NCBI RefSeq assembly: GCF_008831285.2
Contig: NC_045147.1
Location: forward strand, 13,184,854 to 13,248,853
Direction of reading: 5' to 3'
DNA: 64,000 bases
Source of the DNA: Nymphaea colorata
Taxonomy: Eukaryota; Streptophyta; Magnoliopsida; Nymphaeales; Nymphaeaceae
Under the pieces are notes generated by a model. It saw nothing but the letters and a program-made list of their open reading frames with translations, was not told the DNA's origin and did no database searches. Shown one piece after another: positions 35,827 to 45,216 of this stretch (position 1 is its first letter; every line of letters starts with the position of its first letter). A program made the translations under genes and the position numbers.

Positions 35827-38385
35827 TCATCTAGGCCCGGAGAGTTCGTAGGACGAGAGCACGCCGTGGCCCGCATTCTCCGACGTATCGTTGGTCGTCG
35901 TCGATGATGCCGTCTTCTCCTCCCCGCTGCCGCTCAAGCTGCTCACTTCCCCCTTGAGCATGCTTAGGTGCAGCCGGAATCCTGTCGGCGGTGTCGGAGG
36001 CAACGCTGGTATCTCGACGCTACCGGTAAGCATCTTCACCACTGTCCCCATTCTCGGCCTCAGATTCCAATCCTCCTGAACACACCACATCGCCACCTTG
36101 ATGCATCTCTCCACCTCTTCCACGTCCACATCCCCGCCAAGCCGCCCGTCGACCACTTCTTTCACCCTCCCCTCCGCCTGCATCTGGTAAGCGTAGACCG
36201 GGAAATAGAACTTTTCCGATGAAGTCGCCGATGGGTCTAAGTTCTTCCGCCCGCCCACCAACTCCAGCAACACCATCCCGTAGCTGTAGATGTCGCTCTT
36301 GGTCGAGACGGCGGACGTCGTTAGCCACTCCGGCGCGAGGTAGCCTCTCGTCCCCCTCATGGTGGTGAAGGCCTGGCTTTCCTCTAGACTTAGCAGCTTC
36401 GCGAGGCCGAAGTCGGATATCTTCGGCGAGAAATTTGCATCCAAAAGGATGTTTTCCGGCTTCACGTCGCAGTGGATGATCCTCACCGCACATTCCTCGT
36501 GCAAATAGGCAAGCCCCTTCGCCGTTCCCACGGCGATTCCGAACCGCTTCTTCCAGTCGAGAAATCCGGTGTTTGTTCCACCGGAGGCAGCGCCGGCCGA
36601 CCGTTTATTGAAAAGGAACTTATCGAGCGAGCCATTAGGCATGAAGTCGTAGATCAAGAGCCTCTGTTTCCCTTCGGCGCAAAATCCCTTGAGTCTCATC
36701 AGATGAAGATGGTGAATGCTGCCGATGGTGGCCACCTCTGCTTGGAATTGCTTCTTCCCCTGGCCAATCTTCTGCAGTTGCTTCACGGCGACCCTTTGGC
36801 CGTCCGGCATCCAACCTTCAAATACGCACCCGAAACCTCCCTTGCCCACCACGTTCTTGAAGTTGTCTGTCGCCAATTGGAGTTCTCCGAACTTGAATCT
36901 CCTCGGCATTCCGGGAACCATTTCCTCGATATCCTCTGCTTCTTCATCAGAGGACGACAATTTTGCTTCATCGCGCTTCTTCCTCGCCTTGTGAATGAGC
37001 AGAAAGACTGCTAAGACGAAAATCCCGACGCTCATCACAACAGTAACAGCAATAATGGGAACCAACAAAGAACTGTTTGATTTTCTAGCTTCGCCGTCAT
37101 CTGTAGCCGCAGGTGTCAAACTCCTCACATAGAGGTCGAAAGAGTCCTTCATGGTTGTGGCCAACTGTAGACTACCAATCTGACCCCAAATGTAGCACGC
37201 ATTTGACTTGTTTTGAAAGAACAGTGCGTTACAAGAGCAGTTGGTCTGGCATAGGGTCTTGCAGTCCTGAAATCCGGAGACCTTTTTCGGCGCCTGAAAC
37301 TTTACTCCGAAGTAAGTCAGTCCTCCCCCCACTCTATAGAAGGACGCTGGGGGAGGCGAGGAGCGGCAACTGGGAAAAGGACTCTGAGGCGAGTAGCAAC
37401 CGGAGCCATACAAAGTGCTCAGAGCCTGTGGGCAGGTGCAGACTCCGTCTGTGGAGCAGAGGAAATATGAGCCACAGGGGCTCGGCCTATCGCAAAACTC
37501 TGCCGGAATAGAAAGCGACATGGTTACCAGACCGCTGCTGCTGGTGGTAGAATCCGTGATGCTGAACGAGATGCTGCCGTCCGAAGTGAGTGTGGCGAAC
37601 ACCATCGACGAGCTTGGTAGGTTACCGCCGGGAAACAAGATTTTTAGTGCAGGATTGCCGCTTGGGCCGTAAAAAACCCACCCTGAGTTCGTCAAAACAG
37701 CCGTCTCCGGTGACTCCTCCGTCAGCTTCGTTCTTTGGCTAGAAGACTGGAGAGACCAATATTTCTGTACAGGTTGGAACTCCGCGAGCAAGGAGAGGTC
37801 CCCTTGCTGCATCTGCAAAACATACCCCCCGGACGAGAGATTGGTTCCGCTCGTCGTGGCTACTCTGCTCACCAGTCTCATCCCCGGTCGGAGAACCTGG
37901 CCAGAGACCAGCGTATCCGTCGGAAAATCGAAGCTCTGCCACACCACGCCTTCAGTCGAGTTCAGAACCATGAGGTTACCCGACTCCTGCAGCTCCATGG
38001 CGGTGACCCCTAATCCCTTGGTGTTCGTTCTCCACACGACGCCTCCCTCGGAGGAAGTGAGAGTGGCCTCCCCATCCGCAGAGAAGGCGAAGAAGTCGGA
38101 ACTTGATACTGGGGAATCGCGGTTGGCCGTCCAGATGATGGTGGTGCTCGGCCGGTGTGTGATGACAAGGTAGTAATTGGTGCCCTCAGACGGCTGGTTA
38201 AGGAGGCCAAGCGTGAAAGTTCGATTGACGGATGAGAGGAAGACGCCATTATCATCGATCCAGTCGAAATTGTTTCCTCTCAATCCCGGAGAGATTTTGC
38301 CGATGGTGATCTTTGAGTGGACTGCGTCAAGTTGGAAATTGAGTGAGAGAAGAAGGGAAATGGCGATAGCTGTCAGATCGGGCAT
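35827..38385 (-). CDS. G-type lectin S-receptor-like Ser/Thr protein kinase (SD2-5/At5g35370-like), 852 aa
   Basis: Intronless plasma-membrane receptor kinase. The signal peptide (about 1-23) is followed by a B-lectin domain (about 45-160: IIWTANRDSP, LQESGNLMVL, VVWQSFDFPTDTL), an EGF-like/cysteine segment (298-330) and a PAN/apple-like cysteine cluster (about 375-397). The membrane helix is 440-464, with a basic stop KARKKR. The kinase domain (about 512-787) has the glycine loop GKGGFG (514-519), VAVK lysine 535, helix-C Glu550, HCDVKPEN with catalytic Asp640, DFG 658-660 and APEW 684-687. The Cys before Asp640 makes it a non-RD kinase, a class linked to immune signalling. The kinase lobe carries a small Gly/Ser/Thr insert (595-607). 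The C-terminal YELSGPR tail resembles At5g35370. The ligand is unknown. The frame is complete, so it looks functional. Confidence 0.93.
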   Translation of the reverse strand: MPDLTAIAISLLLSLNFQLDAVHSKITIGKISPGLRGNNFDWIDDNGVFLSSVNRTFTLGLLNQPSEGTNYYLVITHRPSTTIIWTANRDSPVSSSDFFAFSADGEATLTSSEGGVVWRTNTKGLGVTAMELQESGNLMVLNSTEGVVWQSFDFPTDTLVSGQVLRPGMRLVSRVATTSGTNLSSGGYVLQMQQGDLSLLAEFQPVQKYWSLQSSSQRTKLTEESPETAVLTNSGWVFYGPSGNPALKILFPGGNLPSSSMVFATLTSDGSISFSITDSTTSSSGLVTMSLSIPAEFCDRPSPCGSYFLCSTDGVCTCPQALSTLYGSGCYSPQSPFPSCRSSPPPASFYRVGGGLTYFGVKFQAPKKVSGFQDCKTLCQTNCSCNALFFQNKSNACYIWGQIGSLQLATTMKDSFDLYVRSLTPAATDDGEARKSNSSLLVPIIAVTVVMSVGIFVLAVFLLIHKARKKRDEAKLSSSDEEAEDIEEMVPGMPRRFKFGELQLATDNFKNVVGKGGFGCVFEGWMPDGQRVAVKQLQKIGQGKKQFQAEVATIGSIHHLHLMRLKGFCAEGKQRLLIYDFMPNGSLDKFLFNKRSAGAASGGTNTGFLDWKKRFGIAVGTAKGLAYLHEECAVRIIHCDVKPENILLDANFSPKISDFGLAKLLSLEESQAFTTMRGTRGYLAPEWLTTSAVSTKSDIYSYGMVLLELVGGRKNLDPSATSSEKFYFPVYAYQMQAEGRVKEVVDGRLGGDVDVEEVERCIKVAMWCVQEDWNLRPRMGTVVKMLTGSVEIPALPPTPPTGFRLHLSMLKGEVSSLSGSGEEKTASSTTTNDTSENAGHGVLSSYELSGPR

Positions 38386-40923
38386 GTCTTGTTCAATTCC
38401 TTCTGTTCTCTGCTGGAGAGAGCGAGCGAGATAGATCCTTCCATCCGAGCTTTCGTATGCCTCTCACGGTTTTCTACTAAAATCTGGACAGCTGGAGGGA
38501 AGGTTGCATTAACTGTGGTGGGTAGGATCGAAGAGTGTGATGTAATCGCCGGTGGGACCAATCTGCTTAGAATCCTGTTGGTGACCGGTCGGAAACTTGA
38601 CCAGGCGGCTGAAAGGTGTAGAAACGATTCAAGCTCCGGCGACATTCATCGTTTACCAAATTCAACTTAGTGGGGATCTTCTTTAACCGGATTCTCACTG
38701 AAACTTCGATTAGAATTTGAATTTTGCTGTAGACGGAACTAAGATTAGGTTCCTTATCAGACCTCAGATTCAGATTTGGTCACCTGAACTGAATACAAAG
38801 TTCGTCTGGTTAAGATTTGAACCAATTTTCCTTCACCAGATCCGACTAAATGATTTCATTTTTGCGGGCGTGGATACTTTTCTGTCTCCACTCATAGAAG
38901 TGTTTTCTCTGTCAAGGATGAAGTTCACTGTGGCTTGAGGCATAAATTGTCGGCCGAACAGTTGAAATTAACGGGACACGTGCTCTCTGCCATGTGGTTA
39001 TGTTTCCGTTGATTAGGGAACATTATTGTATCTTCAATTGCGATATAAATCATCTTTTTCATTTTTTCGAACAAGTTTGAAAGGAAACAGAATAGAGTAG
39101 TAAAACCTCTTTTACGTTTACCTCTTCGACCTTTGAAATCAAATTATGTTGCTTTTTAAAAGTTTTTTAGTGTACAAATGTGATCTACCTGGTAAAAAAT
39201 TGTCAAATCCCTGCTTGGACCAGTTAAGTCTTGAACTATGTAATTCAATTTGTATTGTTATAAAATTGAAAAGATTGCATTACTAACAGGAACAAAGGCA
39301 CTGAACTTCTTCCGATGGGGCCGAACAAATGGAACTTAACTTCTTCGCTGTACATCATTATATTATACTGAAAAACTTTGCCCCGTTCGTAACTTAGAAT
39401 CTGCAGAACCTTACTGCACGATACTTTATTTTAATATGAGAGAGAGTATTAAGCTGATCAATTCAATGCGGTTGTGATCTCATTTATTACACCTGTTTTC
39501 CATAGGAGTCCAAAAGTTCGTTCTTGCTCAACCAGACATACAAATGCAAGAGAGAGAGAGAGAGAGAACAAGATCCATTCACGTAGCCTCTAGCACAGCA
39601 GCCGTCAGCGTATTTTCCCAGTGCCGGGCAAGCCTGCTGGATCTCTGCCATCTTGGCAGAGGCCAGGCGGGCCTGCCGGCATCCGGCAAAGGTCTGGCTA
39701 TCCTGCCTGCACCGGGGAAGGGTGCCGGCTGCCGCCGCCCTTTCTTCTCCAACTCCATTTTTTCCCAGCTTCCTCCTTTCCAAACTTCTTCCAACACAGC
39801 AACCGCCGGCTCACTTCTCGACACCGATGGGCCCGCTGGACGTCGGCCAATATAGAGAGAGAGTTTTGAAATTAATGCATTGCAAGAGGGAAAAAGCAGG
39901 AACTGGCGGCCAACTCTCCTGAAACTTGGAAGAAGATGGTCCAAAAAAACACATTCACATTATTTGTCTCGCTCAAAAAAAGCAAGAATGGGTGAATTTT
40001 GACTTGGGGGTCTTTTCTTCCACTGCCATTGAAAAGGAAATATGTTCTACGCTTTGAAGTTTCGACTCTTCTCTTCTGCGTATCTGCCGGCGAAATTTTT
40101 TGTAATTGCCAAATCAGCACCTCCAGAAATAAATTGTGATTGTTTATAAAACTTAGGGGTCCTCCAGGTTTCCTTATTGTCCGAAGCAGTTAGAAATTGA
40201 TCATTCTATTTACATAAAAGATGAATGGCTTGGCTTGAATCTACGTGGTCATGACATGGTTAGTTCTGTATCTGAAACATGTGGGCACAAGAAGGACCCT
40301 GTTAAGAATTTCATAAAATAGGAAGGCCGGTGCTGAAATTCCGATTAACTTGACGGGGAATTGGTTACATTCAATGGCACTACGTGCCATTTTTCTGGGA
40401 TGTTCATACATTCATATTCATATTCGAATGCAAGAAAAGTTTACATCACATTCAGTCCGACTTGTAAGTTTACAATTCAAATTTGATCTGAATTCGACTT
40501 TCTAATTCACAACGCAATTTGAGCAGCACTACTTATTCAAACCTTACCCATTCGTCAGCATGCAGAAAAGTATTCTCTATGGCTAGTGATGCGTCTATCC
40601 AACAGGGTTTCGAATGATTTGCAAAGGACTGCCACCGGAAAACGCTGCGAGAGGACTGCGGGCTAGAGGGCGAACGGGCGAGAGGAAGACGCTGTGAGAG
40701 GAGAAAGCGAGGTTGGTGCGGCTGCGGGCGAGAGAGAGGATGGTGCGGCTGCGGGAGGAGGTGTGCAAGGAGAAGCGAGGTGTGCCTTAACGGGCAAAAA
40801 AATTTCTACCCCTTTGGGTGGAAATTTTTTTCCGAAAAAAAATTTCTGAAATCGACCGGTCAATTTATTTTTTTTTCACTGCTACAGTGGATTTCTGGCG
40901 TATCAAATGCCCTCTAAGGATCT

Positions 40924-41038
40924 TTTTGGTAACGGTAACATGTTACTGTTTTAAGAAATTGCCTTAGAAAAAGAACAAATGCTCCAATTTTACAAATAGA
41001 TTTATTGAAAAGTAATAACTTGTTATTATTACCAAACA
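40924..41038. mobile_element. MITE-like foldback, about 115 bp
   Basis: The left end TTTGGTAACGGTAACATGTTA and the reversed right end TTTGGTAATAATAACAAGTTA are inverted repeats of about 21 bp with four mismatches. The middle is short and AT-rich. No target duplication was assigned. Confidence 0.6.
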
Positions 41039-41606
41039 ATTTCTTAAAAATACATTTTGTGTACATAAAAAAAACACTAAATTTACCTCAAATATAGGGG
41101 TTTGTAATTGGAAAAGGTAAACCTTTTACTTCCGTACAGTTTTCCAGAATTTTTTTGCTTGGAATTAAAAAAAAAAAAAACTTCTATACAATCAAACACA
41201 CCACCAATTTAGGGTCTTCAACTTAACTAACTTTCACATTTCCCTTCCGCTACTTACTCACTGCATGTGGTAGGTGACACCAAATTTATTTAAAATAATT
41301 ATCTTATGTCAAAGCTTGACTTGAAACTGAATTTGAAAAAAAAAAAAAAGAACTGCCCTTATAAAATGAAGCAAATTTTATAATTAAAAAAGTAGATTTC
41401 TCATGCATTACCATGCTTAAAGTTTAATTTAAGCGGATCTCATGCTTTTTGCTCCACATCGTGATCATGGCATGATCATAGCATGTGAGGCGTGCGATTA
41501 CGGAGGCATGCGCAATTGCGCATCCCATGATGTGATGACTCCAGAAGTCCAAGTAGAAATTGTTCACACCATATCCCATGAGCATCCCTTTACACATGCA
41601 TTACCA

Positions 41607-41694
<88 letters not shown>
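41607..41694. repeat. Compound microsatellite (TC)n-(TA)n
   Basis: About 18 TC dinucleotides with one interruption run directly into about 25 TA dinucleotides (41643-41693). Confidence 0.95.
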
Positions 41695-41695
<1 letters not shown>

Positions 41696-41869
41696 TCGTG
41701 CCGGGCTTTCAGGCAGAAAATTTTTTAATTTTTAAAATTATTTTTAACGTATTTTTTTTGCTATAAATATGTATACAATATATATAAAAATTTTTTTTAC
41801 TAAAAATAAATCGAGCTGGCTCCAAGGCTGGCCCGGCCCAATTCTCAGTTGTATACCAGCTTGACTTGA

Positions 41870-42045
41870 ACTCGTTTGAGAACTCAAACTCGACTTGTTT
41901 ATTAAATGAGTTGAGTTCAAGTTAAGAAATGAACTCGACAACTTAAACGAGTGGAGTTCAAGTTAAGTTAAGAAATGAACTCGAAAACCTAAACGAGTCG
42001 AGCTATAATCAAGTGGGGTCGACTTGGTTAAACTCGGTGAAGCTC
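41870..42045. repeat. Degenerate array of ACTCG/CGAGT-rich repeats
   Basis: Two near-tandem copies of a 41-47 bp unit, GAGTTCAAGTTAAG...AAACGAGT, at 41913-41953 and 41954-42000, are flanked by more CTCGACTTG words. The same vocabulary makes up the subterminal parts of the hAT element at 42883-43259, so this may be a decayed relative. Confidence 0.5.
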
Positions 42046-42882
42046 GAGAAAGAAAATATATAAAATTCAACTTTCTACTTAGTTGTAGTATCCAATATCA
42101 AATTAGAGGTCCATATGATGACTATCGGATTTTGAAATGTTAAAGGCGCTTGTTCCTTTCATGCCAGGTTCTGGAGAATGGATATCTAATAAGCACGTCA
42201 GCGCCTACATATATAGTAACCAATTTTCATTTGAACACGCAACTTGTAGGGTACATGTGCATAGGCTCAAAGTCATCAACTCCTTTATATAATGCATAAC
42301 TAAATTATATGTCTCGTTTTAGGGGACCTTTTTGGCTTACCTTAGTTCACATTTTATTGCACAGATCCAAATTAAATGAATTTTCCATTGCTTGTTGGCA
42401 GACTTGTATCTGAAATGATCGAAAAAATATTTAAAAGATATTAAAGTCAAAACAATCACGTTCCGGTTGATTCATGAATAATTCTAAGTGCTTTAAATAT
42501 TTCATGTTATGTATGAAAACACAACATAGCATGATATTGATATGTTATTTGTTATAATATCACGCATACACAAACATGCTCATAATATTTGAGAGGAACG
42601 AAGACGAACAACCAAGAGGGAGGTCGGTTTCTTAGAAGCTTGCAAGTTGCTTCGGCCGAATAAATGCGTAGGCCAAACAAGTTGAAAGGGCAAATTTCAG
42701 GAGCTATCATCTACTGAGGTTGCCTCTTCATGGGCACGAAGAGTCACGGCTTTAAATGCATTCCATTAAGTGCTACTGGCACTGTCATATTTTATTTATT
42801 GCCGCATGCTCAACTAACTTTGTAATGAAACAAAAAATATTAAATGATGGGGAGGAGGCACACTAGGCAGTGCCCTTGCAAG

Positions 42883-43259
42883 TAGAGATGCACAACAAGC
42901 GAGTTGAGCTCGATTTAGCTTGAGTTTGATTTACATAATGCTTGGTTTGAGCTCGACTCGAACTCGAATTGAGGTTTATGAGGTGAGCTCTAACTCGACT
43001 TGTTTAAGCTTGTGTCACTTGATTCATGCATTTTTTTTTTCTTTAAATGAAAATTAAAAGATTCTAAAATTTGTCAAAAGTTAATGACATATTCCTAAAT
43101 ATTAACACGGTTAAGATGCGAGCTTAATTGAGTTTGAAAACAAGACGAGCTCGTGTAACTCAAACTCGATTCTTTTATAACTTGACTTTAACTAAAGCTC
43201 AAGGTCGACTCATTTATACGAAAGCCAGTTTGAGTCCAGCCTCGACTTATACATCTCTA
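42883..43259. mobile_element. Non-autonomous hAT MITE, 377 bp, with exact 8-bp duplication
   Basis: The ends TAGAGATGCACAA and (reversed) TAGAGATGTATAA form 13-bp terminal inverted repeats with two mismatches. CTTGCAAG at 42875-42882 is repeated exactly at 43260-43267, the 8-bp duplication of hAT transposition. The subterminal zones are packed with GAGCTCGA/CTCGACT/AACTCGA motifs, while the middle is AT-rich. It has no coding capacity. The clean duplication argues for a fairly recent insertion. Confidence 0.88.
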
Positions 43260-43610
43260 CTTGCAAGCAAAAGGTTTGTGGAATACTTTGCTATGCATTC
43301 CCATTTTATCGGCGTCTTTCTCTCTCTCACCCGAATTTAAAGATGGTATAGAGCACCTTAAATTTGTATGAAATAATTTTAAGCTAGAAAACCAAAAGTT
43401 AAAAGGCCTCAATTAATAGGGATCAAAATTAATTGTTTGGGTTTGGATCCGACCAACCTTCCTGAATTCGAATAATGGGATTCCACGTATTCGGACACGG
43501 ATTATGATCCTAATTTTAAAAACTGAATTTAGATGTGACCTTGTCAGATTTTTATTGGATCTCAATTGGACACCGTTCTCATATGCAAATTTGGTTATGA
43601 AACTCCACTC

Positions 43611-43636
43611 TGAATCTGAATCTGAATCTGAATCTG
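43611..43636. repeat. Hexanucleotide array (TGAATC)4
   Basis: Four consecutive TGAATC units, inside a longer GAATC/GGATCC-rich degenerate stretch. Confidence 0.85.
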
Positions 43637-44306
43637 ATCAGCAATCAGACATATTCAAATTTCTTCAGCAGTTCTGACTAAACGGGTCAGAACTACATAG
43701 GCCACATATATCCAATCGAGTTAAAATCCTAACATCAACATTCTCCTACACTGAAGGCGAACATAACATATTATATGTGAATAAAAAATGTGTCATGGGG
43801 ATATATTTTATAAATTATCATCTTGATCGTATTCATTTACGTGTCTATACTACCAGCCTACATATATAGCTTCAACTTTTCTGATAACATATTTTTTCAA
43901 AAAATTTAAGAGACATTAAACAAAATTTTAACTAGAATCTTACTTAAAAAATGGCATGAATTTGGATCGATGTCAGGTTTATGCGAGCGTGTATGTTAGA
44001 TCTGCTCCAATCAAAATTAAGGATTGAGACAGAATAACAATCAAGATCTAAATCAGATATATTTTATATCCAATTCCCAATCCATGTTTTAGCTAACTTC
44101 GTTAGGGCATCACTCCGCAATTCTCTTACCAATTCCATAGTCTTATGGTTTGAGGGGACTTGGAGTTGTGTAAAAAGTCATTCCAGTTCTTTCGGATTCG
44201 TTCGTGGGGAAAAAGAAAACCACCCGATAAAAGGAGTCGCTCCCCGGGCTCCAGGGTTTCCCGCGCTGCGGAATCCGAAATCTTCCCGCTTTCTTGACCG
44301 TCCGGG

Positions 44307-44315
44307 AAACCCTAA
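44307..44315 (+). promoter_or_regulatory. Telo-box AAACCCTAA in the SmB leader/promoter
   Basis: AAACCCTAA lies 116 bases before the SmB start codon. Telo-boxes are known in plant promoters of ribosomal-protein and RNA-processing genes active in dividing cells. The stretch 44.22-44.43 kb is GC-rich and then purine-rich, as expected of a core promoter and leader. Confidence 0.5.
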
Positions 44316-44430
44316 CCTAAAGATCCTTCCCCTTCTCCAAACCGTTAAGCCTAATCAGATCTCGGTCGAGATCGAATCAGGAAGAGGAGGAGGGAGAACA
44401 AGAAGAAAGGGAAGAAGGAGTAGGACGAAG

Positions 44431-45216
44431 ATGTCGATGTCGAAGAGCTCCAAAATGCTGCAATTCATCAACTACAGGATGAGGGTCACGATCCAGGACG
44501 GCCGGCAGCTTGTTGGAAAATTCATGGCCTTTGATCGCCATATGAACCTCGTGCTCGGCGACTGCGAGGAATTCCGGCGTCTCCCTCCGGTGAAGGGCCA
44601 GAAGGGGGAGGAGCGCGAGGACCGCCGGACACTTGGCCTCGTCCTCCTGCGTGGTGAAGAGGTCATCTCCATGACCGTCGAGGGCCCTCCTCCGCCGGAG
44701 GAATCACGGGCCAAGTCCGTCGTCGCCGGTGCTGGTCCTGGCATAGGCCGCGCGGCCGGTCGAGGCGTCCCGACCGCACACCTTGTTCAAGCGCAGCCTG
44801 GCCTCGCCGGTCCCGTCCGGGGGGTTGGTGGCCCGGCCCCTGGCATGATGCAGCCGCAAATCTCACGCCCGCCGGTTTCATACCCACAACCTGCTCCCCC
44901 TCCCGGAATACGGATGGCAGGAATCCCCGGTCAGCCTCCCCATGCGTTGCCACGGCCGCCGCTGCCGCAGTTCCCGGTGAGGCCTGGCATGCCACCGCCT
45001 ATTCCGGGAGGTGGTCCTGGGATGCCCCCTCCGCAGCCAGCGGGCGTTCGCCCAGTGGTTCCGCCTCCTCCGCAGGTCATGAGGTTCCCTCCGCCCCCTA
45101 TGCGGCCTGGAGTGGTGCCGCCTCCACCTCGGCCGGGGATGCCGCCTCCAGCGGGAACTGTTCCTGTGTTTGCACCGCCTCGGCCTGGCGGTCCTCCCCC
45201 GCCCCCCAACCAGTAG
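44431..45216 (+). CDS. SMB: Small nuclear ribonucleoprotein-associated protein B/B' (SmB), 261 aa
   Basis: Core Sm protein that assembles with SmD3 into the heptameric ring on U1, U2, U4 and U5 snRNAs; nuclear, after cytoplasmic assembly. The Sm fold spans about residues 7-84. Sm1 covers [19 protein letters not shown] and [15 protein letters not shown] (36-48). Sm2 is [14 protein letters not shown] (68-81). The C-terminal two thirds are Pro/Gly/Met/Arg-rich, with repeated PPPG, RPGMPPP and PPPPRPG motifs, as in other SmB proteins, which bind proline-recognising splicing factors. There is one exon with no intron. The initiator is followed by a second Met at residue 3 ([10 protein letters not shown]), and either could start. 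The length is normal for plant SmB (about 255-280 aa). Confidence 0.95.
   Translation: MSMSKSSKMLQFINYRMRVTIQDGRQLVGKFMAFDRHMNLVLGDCEEFRRLPPVKGQKGEEREDRRTLGLVLLRGEEVISMTVEGPPPPEESRAKSVVAGAGPGIGRAAGRGVPTAHLVQAQPGLAGPVRGVGGPAPGMMQPQISRPPVSYPQPAPPPGIRMAGIPGQPPHALPRPPLPQFPVRPGMPPPIPGGGPGMPPPQPAGVRPVVPPPPQVMRFPPPPMRPGVVPPPPRPGMPPPAGTVPVFAPPRPGGPPPPPNQ

Larger units (their letters stand above)
38386..44180. other. Intergenic, transposon-rich
   Basis: The receptor kinase promoter lies at the left edge. GC-rich patches at 39.59-39.85 kb and 40.62-40.80 kb have overlapping open frames on both strands but no recognisable protein. Small elements and microsatellites are listed separately. 43.4-44.1 kb holds degenerate GGATCC- and GAATCT-rich repeat DNA. 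Confidence 0.45.

Noticed and set aside
36020-37014. Long open frames on both strands overlapping the receptor kinase
   Set aside because: They are shadows of a GC-rich intronless coding region and have no domain similarity of their own.
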